Assembly (NCBI RefSeq): GCF_020165855.1
Contig: NZ_JAIUFY010000008.1
Location: 327,764-391,763, forward strand
Source of the DNA: Celeribacter litoreus
GTDB taxonomy: Bacteria; Pseudomonadota; Alphaproteobacteria; Rhodobacterales; Rhodobacteraceae
Length of the DNA stretch: 64,000 bases
Reading direction: 5' to 3'
Below are positions 46,109 through 55,358 of this stretch, one piece after another; position 1 is the stretch's first letter; each line of letters begins with the position of its first letter. The translations under genes and the position numbers were made by a program. The notes below the pieces were generated by a model. The model ran no database searches, was not told where the DNA came from, and saw only the letters and a list, made by a program, of their open reading frames with translations.

Positions 46109-46762
46109 ATGCCCGAAGTGATTTTTCCCGGCCCTGAAGGCCGGCTCGAAGGCCGCTATCACCCCCAAGCCCAGAAAGACGCCCCCATCGCGATTATCCT
46201 TCATCCGCATCCGCAATTTGGCGGAACGATGAACAACCGCGTCGTCTACAACCTGCACTATGCATTCCACAAAATGGGCTTCACCGTTCTGCGGTTCAAC
46301 TTCCGTGGCGTGGGCCGTTCGCAGGGCGAATATGATCAGGGAGTGGGTGAACTATCTGATGCAGCATCCGCACTCGACTATCTCCAGTCGATGAACCCGA
46401 ACGCGAAACATTGCTGGGTCGCGGGCTTTTCCTTCGGCGCATGGATCGGCATGCAGCTCTTGATGCGCCGTCCGGAAATCACCGGATTCATCTCCGTCGC
46501 ACCGCCTGCGAACATGTACGACTTCTCGTTCCTCGCGCCCTGCCCGTCCTCCGGTCTCATCATCAACGGCACCGCCGACCGCGTCGCACCGCCGAAAGAT
46601 ACCCATGTGCTCGTGAACAAACTCCATGAGCAGAAGGGCATCACCATCACCCACGAGGAAATCGAGGGCGCAGGTCACTTCTTTGAAGATCCGCACATGG
46701 ATGAGATGATCGGAACCGTCGACAGCTACGTGCGCCGCCGCCTGACCGAGAACACACGCTAA
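46109..46762 (+). CDS. Alpha/beta hydrolase
   Basis: 217 aa from the ATG at 46109. Alpha/beta-hydrolase fold: oxyanion region LHPHPQFGGTMNN, nucleophile serine in GFSFGAWIG, an Asp in NGTADRVAPP and the catalytic His in EGAGHFFED. This matches the small YuxL/CocE-like hydrolases often annotated as serine aminopeptidase-like. Natural substrate unknown. Divergent from iscR. Confidence 0.85.
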   Translation: MPEVIFPGPEGRLEGRYHPQAQKDAPIAIILHPHPQFGGTMNNRVVYNLHYAFHKMGFTVLRFNFRGVGRSQGEYDQGVGELSDAASALDYLQSMNPNAKHCWVAGFSFGAWIGMQLLMRRPEITGFISVAPPANMYDFSFLAPCPSSGLIINGTADRVAPPKDTHVLVNKLHEQKGITITHEEIEGAGHFFEDPHMDEMIGTVDSYVRRRLTENTR

Positions 46763-46776
46763 GAGGGCCAATTCCC

Positions 46777-47046
46777 ATGGGGATTATGGAAGAACTCGCC
46801 GACCAGTTGGCGAAAGACACGATCGACGCAATCGACATTATCCAAGATGAGCAGCTCATTCAGGATGTCGCGCGTGTGATTGGCGCCTCTTCCGTGACAA
46901 CCCAGGAAGCCTTCATGACAGCAGCGCGGGTGCGTCTCGCCGAGAAACGCGCCCGTGACTACCTCCAGAAACGGCTTGCCGAGGCCCGAGAGGGCGTCGC
47001 GCCATCCGCACCGCCCCCCGGGGCAGAAGACGACATCGAATACTAA
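46777..47046 (+). CDS. Conserved small protein, 89 aa
   Basis: Helical, charged, no membrane segment. Features: MEELADQLAKDTIDAIDIIQDEQL and RVRLAEKRARDYLQKRL. Ends with a disordered Pro/Asp-rich tail. The stop overlaps the HD-domain gene's ATG (TAATG). Function unknown. It follows the hydrolase gene by 14 bases, so the three genes are probably co-transcribed. Confidence 0.7.
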   Translation: MGIMEELADQLAKDTIDAIDIIQDEQLIQDVARVIGASSVTTQEAFMTAARVRLAEKRARDYLQKRLAEAREGVAPSAPPPGAEDDIEY

Positions 47047-48224
47047 TGACTGACATTGACGCGACCACCCGACTAGACGCCCAATACGCCTTTCTCATGG
47101 AGGCCGACCGGCTCAAAACGGTGGAGCGCGCGAACCAGCTCATGAATCGCAGTCGGTTCGAGAATTCCGCCGAACATAGCTGGCACGCCTGTTTGCTCGC
47201 CCTGCTCTGCGCCCCGCTGGCGGGCGACGGTGTCAACCTTGATCTTGCGATCAAAATGCTGATCCTGCACGACATTGTTGAGGTGGACGCGGGCGACCAC
47301 CCGATCCACATTCTCTACGACACGGACGACATCCGCGCGCGCGAACTGGCAGCTGCTGACCGGATTTACGGCCTCTTGCCAGACGATCTTGAAACTGAGT
47401 TCCGCGCGATTTGGGCGGAGTTCGAAGCAATGGAAAGCCCGACGGCACGCTTTGCGAAATCCGTCGATTTCCTCGCCCCCGCGCTCCAAAGCATCGGCGC
47501 TCCGCAGCAGATCGACGAAGAGATTGAAATCGTCGGCGGCAACCTCGCTCGTGGACGGGCGGTCAAAGCCAAAGACATTCTGCCGGTGCTGTTCGATTTT
47601 ACGAAGGCCGCGTTTTATGATGAGCCGACCGATCCGAAGATGGCGCAGCGCTTTGCGTTTTGGTGCGAGGCGGACAAGCTCAAATCCGTCCTCCGTGCCA
47701 CCCCCATTGCCGACGGATCGCGCCGCGAGAATACGGGTGAGCATTCGTGGCACATCATGCTCTACGCGCTCACTTTGGCCGATCATGCAAGTGAAGGTGT
47801 TGATGTAAGTTTGGCGCTCAAGATGCTGCTTTTGCATGATATTGTCGAAGTGGACGCAGGCGACACTCCGATCCACGGCGCGGTCTCAGAGGAAGCTGTG
47901 AAAGCACAGGAAGAGGCCGAACTCAAAGCGGCGGAGCGTCTCTTTGGCCTCCTGCCAGGAGATCAGTCCAAGTCCTTTCGCGCGATCTGGGATGAGTTCG
48001 AAGCGGCAGAAACACCCACCGCCGTCTATGCGAAATCCATCGACCGCTGTCAGCCCGTCATGCACAACCTTGCGGATGACGGCGGCTCATGGCGGACCTA
48101 TGACGTGAAGCTGCACCAACTCGACACACGGGTCGGGGCCAAAATCAGCCGCGGCTGCCCGTCGCTCTGGCCCTACATCCGCGCCAAATGTGCGCCGTGG
48201 TTTGTGGCGCGTCAGGCGCTCTAA
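47046..48224 (+). CDS. Tandem HD-domain phosphohydrolase (YfbR-like duplication)
   Basis: 392 aa built of two related HD domains. First unit: EHSWH (His44) with LHDIVEVDAGD (His75-Asp76). Second unit: EHSWH (His233) with LHDIVEVDAGD (His264-Asp265). Both carry complete metal ligands. Single-domain homologues are about 190 aa and include 5'-nucleotidases of the YfbR type, which act on deoxynucleoside monophosphates. The duplication arose within one gene. Confidence 0.88.
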   Translation: MTDIDATTRLDAQYAFLMEADRLKTVERANQLMNRSRFENSAEHSWHACLLALLCAPLAGDGVNLDLAIKMLILHDIVEVDAGDHPIHILYDTDDIRARELAAADRIYGLLPDDLETEFRAIWAEFEAMESPTARFAKSVDFLAPALQSIGAPQQIDEEIEIVGGNLARGRAVKAKDILPVLFDFTKAAFYDEPTDPKMAQRFAFWCEADKLKSVLRATPIADGSRRENTGEHSWHIMLYALTLADHASEGVDVSLALKMLLLHDIVEVDAGDTPIHGAVSEEAVKAQEEAELKAAERLFGLLPGDQSKSFRAIWDEFEAAETPTAVYAKSIDRCQPVMHNLADDGGSWRTYDVKLHQLDTRVGAKISRGCPSLWPYIRAKCAPWFVARQAL

Positions 48225-48643
48225 CGCGTCGGCGGGATGGAATAGGTCATCGACGCGTGCGCGAGGATCGCATCGCTTTCCGGATTGCGGATCATCACCT
48301 GCCCGACCGCGAGGCTGCGCCCAAGTTTGAGCAGAGACGCCTCCCCCAAAAGCGGCACACCAGCCTGCGGCTTTCGCATGAAATCGATATGCGCGTTCGT
48401 CGTCACGGCCAACGCCACCGGCCCGATCTTCGCTAGAATGGCGAGATAGATCGCGACATCCGCCAAAAGGAACATCGTCGGCCCGGACACAGTGCCGCCG
48501 GGCCGCAAGTGCGCATCGTCTGGATCAAGCCGGAGCGTCACGCTCTGCTCTGTCACCTCATCGACAGACAAAAGCCCCGCAACCTCGCGGAACTCTTCTG
48601 CGATGAACCGCTCGAGCGCGGCCTGATCCATGACGTTTTGCAT
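48221..48643 (-). CDS. Hotdog-fold thioesterase (PaaI-like)
   Basis: 140 aa. Hotdog-fold pattern with PGGTVSGPTMFLLADVAIYLAI (normally HGG in PaaI; here RPGG) and TTNAHIDFMRKPQAG. It probably hydrolyses acyl-CoA; substrate unknown. Its start overlaps the stop of the carboxypeptidase gene (TGATG). Confidence 0.82.
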   Translation of the reverse strand: MQNVMDQAALERFIAEEFREVAGLLSVDEVTEQSVTLRLDPDDAHLRPGGTVSGPTMFLLADVAIYLAILAKIGPVALAVTTNAHIDFMRKPQAGVPLLGEASLLKLGRSLAVGQVMIRNPESDAILAHASMTYSIPPTR

Positions 48644-50124
48644 CAGAACCCGTAGATGGAGCCGAACTTCTCTTCGAGATAGTCGAGAAGCGGCACCTCG
48701 GTCGGTTCAAATCCACAGGCATGGACGATGGTGTCACGCGGCTCACGCAAGCCGCCGTATTTCTGTACCTTCTCTTTGAGCCATCCGGTCGCGGGTGTTG
48801 TGTCCCCTGACTCCAGAGCCGCATCGAGCTTCGGCAGGTCTGCGCGTAGCGCCTGATGCAGACAGCCGGCATAGACGTTGCCCAGCGAGTAGGTCGGGAA
48901 GTAGCCGAACAGACCCACCGGCCAATGAACGTCCTGCAGGCAACCATTGGAAATCTTATCGACTTTGCGCCCGAAGTCCGCCTCGAACCGCGCATCCCAG
49001 GCTTCGGGAAGATCATCGACCTCTAGGCTGCCCCCAATGATCTGACGTTCGAGGTCAAAGCGCAGGAGGACGTGGAGGTTGTATTGGACCTCGTCAGACT
49101 CCGTGCGGATATAGCCCGGCGTCACACGGTTCACAGCGGCAAAGAAGGCCTCAGGCGTGTCGATCCCGAGATCGCCAAAGGTCTCCTGCATCTGGCCGAA
49201 CAGGTAGGTGGTGAAGGCACGCGAGCGGCCAAGCTGGTTCTCATAGATCCGCGACTGGCTCTCGTGCACGCCCATAGACACGCCCTCGCCCAGTGGCGTC
49301 AGGAGGTAGTCGCGGGAGATGTTCTGCTCATAGCAGGCATGCCCGACCTCATGGATCGTCGAATAGATGGAGTTGAACGGGTCTTCGGGGTTGGTGCGTG
49401 TGGTGATGCGCACGTCGAGACCGCCACCGGACGAGAACGGGTGCACGGCCTTATCAATGCGCCCATGTGCAAAGTCATAGCCGAACGCGGCGGCGAGACC
49501 TTCGGTCAGCGCCATTTGTTTGTCTTCATCAAAGGTGCCTTCGAGGCCCTTCGGCGTGTCGGCCCCGAGGATTTTGTCACGCAGCGCCACGAGACGCGGA
49601 CGAAGGGCACCGAACATCTGATCGAGTTCCGCACCGGACGAACCCGGCTCGTAATCCTGATGGAGCGCGTCCCAGAGATCGTGATCTGTGCCAGCGGCGA
49701 GCGCTGCGGCCTCTTCACGACGCAGACGCACGACCTCTTTGAACGTGGGCGCGAAATGGGCGAAATCATCGCGCGCGCGGGCCTCGGCCCAGACGCCTTG
49801 GGCCACCGAGGTCACGCGCGCAATCTCGGCGGCAAGTTTCGCGGGCACTTTGGTGTTGCGGTCATAGGACTGACGGATATGGCGCAGTTTGGCCAAACCG
49901 ACCTCGCCGAGCACCTTCGTGTCGATCTTTGACAGCCACTCCGCAATCCGCGGATCGGTGCGACGGGCATGCAGGACGGACTCAATGGCGGCGAGTTCCT
50001 CACCACGTTGCTCCGCCGCGCCTTTCGGCATGACCGTTTCCTGATCCCAGCCCAAACGACCGGAGATCGCCTTGAGCGCCTCGGTCTCTCGGGTGAAGGC
50101 CATCAACTCATCATATGCGGACAT
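48643..50124 (-). CDS. M32-family carboxypeptidase
   Basis: 493 aa cytoplasmic metallocarboxypeptidase of the Taq/Pfu type. The zinc site HEVGH is at residues 258-262 (STIHEVGHACYEQN), compared with HEFGH in many members. Other family features are MGVHESQSRIYENQLGRS and the TEADEVQ-type motif (here TESDEVQYNLH). It removes C-terminal residues from peptides. It follows ctaA by three bases. Confidence 0.93.
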   Translation of the reverse strand: MSAYDELMAFTRETEALKAISGRLGWDQETVMPKGAAEQRGEELAAIESVLHARRTDPRIAEWLSKIDTKVLGEVGLAKLRHIRQSYDRNTKVPAKLAAEIARVTSVAQGVWAEARARDDFAHFAPTFKEVVRLRREEAAALAAGTDHDLWDALHQDYEPGSSGAELDQMFGALRPRLVALRDKILGADTPKGLEGTFDEDKQMALTEGLAAAFGYDFAHGRIDKAVHPFSSGGGLDVRITTRTNPEDPFNSIYSTIHEVGHACYEQNISRDYLLTPLGEGVSMGVHESQSRIYENQLGRSRAFTTYLFGQMQETFGDLGIDTPEAFFAAVNRVTPGYIRTESDEVQYNLHVLLRFDLERQIIGGSLEVDDLPEAWDARFEADFGRKVDKISNGCLQDVHWPVGLFGYFPTYSLGNVYAGCLHQALRADLPKLDAALESGDTTPATGWLKEKVQKYGGLREPRDTIVHACGFEPTEVPLLDYLEEKFGSIYGF

Positions 50125-50127
50125 GTA

Positions 50128-51273
50128 TCAAAGGCCCTCCCGGACCGACTGGGATGTGGGGTATTGGCTCAGGAAGCGCGCGCGAGAAATCGTCACGAAC
50201 AGAGCGACGGCACCGATCTGGTGCGCAATCCCGAGGGCGAGCGGCGCACCGTGCACGAGCGTCACAATGCCGAGGATCACCTGCAGGAACAGCATCGCCA
50301 TCATGAGCGTAAACGCCCCTGCAGTGGCACGGTTCGCCGATTTGCGGCCCTTGAGCCAGACAACGACGCCGTAGATGAACAGCAGATATCCCGCCATGCG
50401 GTGCATGAACTGCACGGTCGCCGCATTTTCAAAGAAGTTGCGCCAAATCGGGGCATAGTCCCACGGGTCCGGCGGCAGGAACTGCCCGCCCATGAGCGGC
50501 CAATCGGTGTAGCCACGACCAGCGTCGATCCCCGCAACAAGCGCGCCAAGCAGGATTTGCACAAAGGCAAGGTGCAGAAGTCCGGTGGACATGCCGAAGA
50601 GTTTCGCATCCCGCGCACGACGCGCCTGCATCAAGACAGCTTCCGAGCGGCCGAGCAGGAAGACATACCACGCGATGAACCCGAGGATGACAAAGGCAAG
50701 ACCGAGGTGTGTGGCAAGACGGTAGGACGCCACATCGAGACGCGATCCTTCGAGGCCGGAGGACACCATCCACCAGCCGATTGCGCCCTGTAAACCCCCA
50801 AGCGCGCCGATAAAGATCAAACGCTTGTGCCAGCCGGTCGGGACCTTTTTCGCAGCCGCAAAGCCGACATAGCCGAGGAACCACACGAGACCGATCACAC
50901 GACCCAGTTGGCGATGCCCCCATTCCCACCAGTAGATCGACTTGAACTCGGAGAGGGACATGCCCTCGTTCTGCAACTGGTATTCAGGGATTTGCTGATA
51001 CTTCTCGAATTCTGCGACCCATGTGGCCTCATCGAGCGGCGGAACGGCCCCCGTGACAGGTTTCCACTCCGTGATCGAGAGACCGGAATCCGTGAGGCGT
51101 GTCAGACCGCCGACCGCAATCATCAACATGACGAGCGCAAAGATCACCATGAGCCACGCGCGAATGCCGCGCCGTGCGCCGGTGCCCCCCTTTTCGATCA
51201 GACCACCTTTCGCGGCTGGTTGGGCCTTTTCGTCGCTTCCGACCTCTTCGAAAATGCTGCGTTTTTGCGCCAT
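50128..51273 (-). CDS. ctaA: Heme A synthase CtaA
   Basis: 381 aa from the ATG at 51273 (AGGGA upstream). Multi-span inner-membrane enzyme that oxidises heme O to heme A for cytochrome oxidase. Heme-ligand histidines appear in HRQLGRVIG, THLGLAFV, LHLAFVQILLGALVAG and MHRMAGYLL. The alphaproteobacterial form has an N-terminal extension (about 50 residues) before the first helix, as seen here. Confidence 0.94.
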   Translation of the reverse strand: MAQKRSIFEEVGSDEKAQPAAKGGLIEKGGTGARRGIRAWLMVIFALVMLMIAVGGLTRLTDSGLSITEWKPVTGAVPPLDEATWVAEFEKYQQIPEYQLQNEGMSLSEFKSIYWWEWGHRQLGRVIGLVWFLGYVGFAAAKKVPTGWHKRLIFIGALGGLQGAIGWWMVSSGLEGSRLDVASYRLATHLGLAFVILGFIAWYVFLLGRSEAVLMQARRARDAKLFGMSTGLLHLAFVQILLGALVAGIDAGRGYTDWPLMGGQFLPPDPWDYAPIWRNFFENAATVQFMHRMAGYLLFIYGVVVWLKGRKSANRATAGAFTLMMAMLFLQVILGIVTLVHGAPLALGIAHQIGAVALFVTISRARFLSQYPTSQSVREGL

Positions 51274-51428
51274 GGGGCATCCCTTGATCTTGTTTCGGTG
51301 AAACCTAGGCAGGCGCGCGCCGAAGGGCAAGCAGGATCAGGCGGAACTCTGCCCATGACAGAGCGGATATGGAACAGAATGCGCAGCGCCGCGCGTTGAG
51401 TGGGTGAACTGAGAGAAAGGAGGATCCT

Positions 51429-51830
51429 ATGAACCCTCTCAAAACCAACATCACCGCCGCCCTCGTGGGCGCTACCGTTCTGGCGGCCCCGCTGGCCACC
51501 GCTGCGCAGGCCCAAACGCAAGTTCAGACCCAAGCACGCGCCGATTACATCGTCGGCAGCAGCTACCTCAATGCCCGCTCTGGTCCGGGGACCGAATACC
51601 ATGTCGTGACCGTTCTCGAACCCGGCACGCCGGTGAATGCTGTCGCGCAGCAAGGCAGCTGGGTGCAAATCGCCTCGCCCGGTGCGGCTCCGATGTGGGT
51701 CTATGGCACTTATCTCGCGCCGGTGACCACGCCTGCGGAGGCGAATACGTTGTTGATCGTTCCGCAGGCCAAGCCCGATCCGTCAAAGCCGTCGTTCGAG
51801 GGTCAGTATCCCCTCGTGATCCGTCAATAA
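51429..51830 (+). CDS. Secreted bacterial SH3-domain protein
   Basis: 133 aa with a signal peptide (about 1-30, ending AQAQT). An SH3b domain follows (SSYLNARSGPGTEYHVVTVLEPGTPVNAVAQ, about residues 46-76, to MWVYGTYL). Such domains bind peptidoglycan or protein ligands in the periplasm. GGAGGA precedes the ATG. Single gene with its own terminator. Confidence 0.85.
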   Translation: MNPLKTNITAALVGATVLAAPLATAAQAQTQVQTQARADYIVGSSYLNARSGPGTEYHVVTVLEPGTPVNAVAQQGSWVQIASPGAAPMWVYGTYLAPVTTPAEANTLLIVPQAKPDPSKPSFEGQYPLVIRQ

Positions 51831-51840
51831 GGATTACGGA

Positions 51841-51863
51841 GAGAGCGCACTGCGCTCTCTTTT
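51841..51863 (+). terminator. Terminator after the SH3b gene
   Basis: Palindromic stem GAGAGCGC / GCGCTCTC around a 3-base loop (51841-51859), then TTTT. Confidence 0.8.
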
Positions 51864-51878
51864 CGCTTCGAGGGCCCG

Positions 51879-52625
51879 TTAGCTCCGGTCCTTCCAGCGC
51901 TTCATCTGGCGCATCATACCGTGGAAAATCTGCACATCCGCACGGGTGAGCGGCATCCGCGACCATAGGTTCCGGAGGTTCATCTTCATGCCCTCCGCCT
52001 TGTGATCAGGGAAGAAGAATCCGGCCTCATCGAGAATTTCTTCATAGTGATCGCCGAGTTTTTCGACCTCGAGGTGCCCTGCCCACTCCGTTTTCGCCAT
52101 CTCCATGACTTCCGGCTCAACCTCGGTCGTCTGACGGCCCCACTCGTAGGACATGAGGAGTACCGCTTGCGCGAGGTTCAGGGACGCGAACTCCGGATTG
52201 ACCGGCACGGTGACAATCGCATTCGCCTCAACCACGTCCTCATTCTCAAGACCCGCGCGCTCCGGCCCGAACATGACGCCGACTTTCTTGCCCTCTGCAA
52301 CGAGCGCACGAGCGTGCTCCATCGCGCGTTCGGGGGTCATGATCGGCTTGGTGATCCCGCGCATCCGCGCCGTCGTTGCAATCACATAGTCACAATCGGC
52401 CACCGCATCGCGCACATTGGCAAAAAGCCCCGCCTCATCCAACAGACGCCCCGCGCCCGAGGCCATCGCAACGGCCTTTTGGTTCGGCCAGCCGTCGCGG
52501 GGAGCGACGACGCGCATCCGGTCCAGCCCGAAATTCCACATCGCACGCGCAGCCCCACCGATATTCTCCCCCATCTGCGGACGGACGAGGATGATTGCAG
52601 GGGTTGGGCCTTTGAGATCGGACAT
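51879..52625 (-). CDS. trmJ: tRNA (cytidine/uridine-2'-O) methyltransferase TrmJ
   Basis: 248 aa from the ATG at 52625 with AAAGGAG upstream. SPOUT-class enzyme that methylates the ribose at position 32 of tRNAs. N-terminal VRPQMGENIGGAARAMWNFGL, then MFGPERAGLENEDV and the knot region FASLNLAQAVLLMSYE. The C-terminal helical extension is typical. Longer in-frame starts lack support. Confidence 0.9.
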   Translation of the reverse strand: MSDLKGPTPAIILVRPQMGENIGGAARAMWNFGLDRMRVVAPRDGWPNQKAVAMASGAGRLLDEAGLFANVRDAVADCDYVIATTARMRGITKPIMTPERAMEHARALVAEGKKVGVMFGPERAGLENEDVVEANAIVTVPVNPEFASLNLAQAVLLMSYEWGRQTTEVEPEVMEMAKTEWAGHLEVEKLGDHYEEILDEAGFFFPDHKAEGMKMNLRNLWSRMPLTRADVQIFHGMMRQMKRWKDRS

Positions 52626-52738
52626 AGAGCGCTCCTTTTCGGTCTTCCGCGCAGATAGCCGCATTTGCACATGCTCGCAAGGCTTCCCCCCGCGCACGGC
52701 TTCGGCTATAGCGGGCAAAACTCCACCTGAGGTGCCCC

Positions 52739-53362
52739 ATGTCCGAGCAAAACGAACTGCCGCAGATCTATCTCCTGACACCGACCGCGTTCGAACCGGA
52801 AGAGTTTGCCCCGAAACTCGCCGCTGTGCTCGATGCGCATGAGGTGGCCTGTGTGCGTCTCGCTCTGGCGTCCAAAGACGAATACACCCTCGGCAAAGCC
52901 GCCGACGCCTGCCGCGAAGTCTGCCACGCCCGCGACGTCGCCATTGTGATCGAGAGCCACGTCTCCCTCGCAGAGCGTCACGGCCTCGACGGTGTGCACC
53001 TCACCGATGGCGCCCGCTCTATCCGCAAGGTCCGCAAAGTGCTCGGCGATGACGCGATTGTCGGCTGTTTCTGCGGCGCGTCCAAACATGACGGCATGAC
53101 CTCAGGAGAGATTGGCGCGGATTACATCGCATTCGGTCCCGTGGGCGACACCGACCTCGGCGACGGCACCAAAGCGGAACGCGATCTGTTCGAGTGGTGG
53201 TCGATGATGATCGAAGTGCCGGTTGTCGCAGAAGGCGCGCTGAGCATCGACCTCGTCAAAACCTTCACCCCCGTCACCGACTTCTTCGCCGTGGGCGATG
53301 AAATCTGGTCGACCAACGATCCGGTGAAAGCCCTCGGCGATCTGATCGCGGCGATGGGCTAA
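52739..53362 (+). CDS. Thiamine phosphate synthase-like protein
   Basis: 207 aa TIM-barrel protein of the ThiE/TenI class. Features: DGVHLTDGARSIRKVRKVLG and GADYIAFGPVGDTDLGDGT, and the C-terminal loop with FAVGDEIW. ThiE joins HMP-PP and thiazole phosphate. Several residues of the diphosphate site differ from classic ThiE (TDG in place of GQ.D), so it may be a paralogue with another role. Single gene. Confidence 0.8.
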   Translation: MSEQNELPQIYLLTPTAFEPEEFAPKLAAVLDAHEVACVRLALASKDEYTLGKAADACREVCHARDVAIVIESHVSLAERHGLDGVHLTDGARSIRKVRKVLGDDAIVGCFCGASKHDGMTSGEIGADYIAFGPVGDTDLGDGTKAERDLFEWWSMMIEVPVVAEGALSIDLVKTFTPVTDFFAVGDEIWSTNDPVKALGDLIAAMG

Positions 53363-53366
53363 GGCC

Positions 53367-54209
53367 TCACGCGTCCTGATAATCGTCCGGAATTTCCGGC
53401 AAACCTGACCGTACGGCCGCCTCGCAGCGGGCGGCCATTTCTTTGCGGTCTTTCACGTCTTTGATCGCAATCGGCGCGTGGAAGATGACACGGACGCCGC
53501 CTTGGGGTTTGGCTTTGAGAACCTGCAAGAGCGACGGGCCGAATTCCATGTCACCCCACCAGCCGTAGAACCGGACGTCCTCCCCCTCGGGCGAGATGTA
53601 GTGGACGGTGACGGGCTGCACCCAGACCTCATCGCGCAATTCCGGCGCGAAGAACGCCGCGAAAAGCGTTGGTTTAAAGGGCAAAACCCGTAGGCTGTCT
53701 GAAGAGGTGCCCTCTGGGAAGAACAACAATTTGTGTCCGAGATGAAGCCGCTCTTCGAACATCGCCTTCTGCTGCGCGGCCTCTTTGCGGTCGCGGTTGA
53801 TAAACACAGTACCGGACGCTTTGGCCATCGTCCCGATGCCGGGCCATTTGGCGACCTCGGCCTTAGACACAAAGAAAATCCGCTGAACCGCGTTCAGGAC
53901 GAAGATGTCGAGCCAGCTTGAATGGTTCGCCACAACCGCCCCGTGATGAGTCATCGGGCGACCTTCGACGATGAGCTTTAGCCCGAGAAAGCGAAGTGCA
54001 TTGCGGGAGACAAACCGTGGAAAGACACTCGACCACGGGCGGCGCTTGCCGACCAGAAGCGCCTCAACTGCGCGGGTCAAATACATGAGCACCATGCACA
54101 CGACGATCATCAAAACGATCGGCACACCACGACGAATTGCCCTCAGCGTCCCACCAGAGGCTGGCTTCGGCTCACTCGGGGGAATGCGGCTCTCCCACAG
54201 AGGGCTCAT
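53367..54209 (-). CDS. olsA: Lyso-ornithine-lipid / 1-acylglycerol-3-phosphate acyltransferase
   Basis: 280 aa. PlsC family: an N-terminal membrane segment (about 30-52), the NHSSWLD motif (H96-x4-D101) and the FFPEGTSSDS motif. The start overlaps the olsB-like stop by four bases (ATGA). That pairing is the reason for calling OlsA, which adds the second acyl chain to lyso-ornithine lipid. A general PlsC role is the alternative. Confidence 0.8.
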   Translation of the reverse strand: MSPLWESRIPPSEPKPASGGTLRAIRRGVPIVLMIVVCMVLMYLTRAVEALLVGKRRPWSSVFPRFVSRNALRFLGLKLIVEGRPMTHHGAVVANHSSWLDIFVLNAVQRIFFVSKAEVAKWPGIGTMAKASGTVFINRDRKEAAQQKAMFEERLHLGHKLLFFPEGTSSDSLRVLPFKPTLFAAFFAPELRDEVWVQPVTVHYISPEGEDVRFYGWWGDMEFGPSLLQVLKAKPQGGVRVIFHAPIAIKDVKDRKEMAARCEAAVRSGLPEIPDDYQDA

Positions 54210-54982
54210 CGACGCCCACCCGTATAGAGCGCGCGCTGGCGCGGTGACACGTTGTCCATATCGAGGATCAAAAGCACATCGACGGTGTTGAACGCGTGAT
54301 CAACGAACGCGCCCTCTCCGACCGTGCCGCCGAGGCGCAAATAGGCCTTGATCAGCGGCGGAATGGCGAACATCGCGCGTTTGCGGTCAATCGCGTCTTC
54401 TGCAACGAGGTCCATTGTCTGGAAATTCGTCTCCAGCGCACGGGCACGGAGCGCTTCCGGCGCCAGATGACGATGATGTAGGTAAGAGAGAGCCTCCGCA
54501 TGCGGCGCGACATCCGCGCCAAAGAAGGAAGCCGTCCCGAACAGAACATCCACATCGTTTTCAAGCACATAGCGCGCGAGACCGGCCCACATCTCGAACA
54601 GAGCCGTGCCGCCACGATACTCTTTGGCGACACAAGACCGCCCGAGTTCGAGGAGCCGACGTCCGGACGCGATCAGGGGCGCCAGATCATATTCGCTCTC
54701 GGAATAGAAACGCCCGATCTTCGCAGCTTTTTCGCCGGAGAGGAGACGATACACCCCGACGCATTGCTCAAGTGGATCGACAGAGCGCGTCGGATCAATG
54801 AGCATGAGGTGTTCATAGTCATTGTCGAACCGGTCGGCCTCAAGCATAGCCTCGTGATCCACCATCTCGCCATCTGACCCGAGCTCTTCGACGAACACAC
54901 GATACCGCAGACGCTGCGCGGCGCGCAGGTCATCATCGGTTTCTGCAAATTTCAGCAGGAAATGCGTCTCAAGCACGCTCAT
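54206..54982 (-). CDS. olsB: L-ornithine N(alpha)-acyltransferase
   Basis: 258 aa from the ATG at 54982. GNAT-like acyltransferase that joins a 3-hydroxyacyl-ACP to ornithine, the first step of phosphorus-free ornithine lipids. Family phrases: RLRYRVFVEELG, ELGRSCVAKEYRGG, LFGTASFFGADVAPHAEALSYL. It is followed by the overlapping olsA-like gene. Confidence 0.86.
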   Translation of the reverse strand: MSVLETHFLLKFAETDDDLRAAQRLRYRVFVEELGSDGEMVDHEAMLEADRFDNDYEHLMLIDPTRSVDPLEQCVGVYRLLSGEKAAKIGRFYSESEYDLAPLIASGRRLLELGRSCVAKEYRGGTALFEMWAGLARYVLENDVDVLFGTASFFGADVAPHAEALSYLHHRHLAPEALRARALETNFQTMDLVAEDAIDRKRAMFAIPPLIKAYLRLGGTVGEGAFVDHAFNTVDVLLILDMDNVSPRQRALYTGGRR

Positions 54983-55143
54983 CGAAGGCCTTGGATGTCT
55001 AATTCTTTCGCGGGTTTTAGGGATTTGTTTACCTTCATGCAACAACTTGGGCGAAACGCGAAAAAGGATTGCACGCTATAGTTGTTCTTTGCAAAGATGG
55101 CTGCGACCATAAGATGAAAATCCCAAAGGGAGGCGACGAGACC

Positions 55144-55323
55144 TCAGTCAAACACAGGAAGAAGCGCGACTCGACGGCTGTCGATGACGATCTTCCCAGC
55201 ATGTTGAAACATAACGGTAATCTTTCCGTTGATATTCGACTGCACCTGCCCTTGCCCCCAATCGGCCTGCGTCGGGTGACGGACCATCTGTCCGGGTTCA
55301 AGCATTGAGTTGAGATCGTCCAT
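55144..55323 (-). CDS. DUF3553 protein, 59 aa
   Basis: Start at the ATG 55323 with AAGGG upstream. Small beta-rich protein (MVRHPTQADWGQGQVQSN; ITVMFQHAGKIVID), matching DUF3553, a family common in alphaproteobacteria. Function unknown. Divergent from chpT with 35 bases between the starts, so the two genes share a control region. Confidence 0.75.
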   Translation of the reverse strand: MDDLNSMLEPGQMVRHPTQADWGQGQVQSNINGKITVMFQHAGKIVIDSRRVALLPVFD

Positions 55324-55358
55324 GATCTGCCCTTTTCGAAATGTTCTCTGGAGACACC

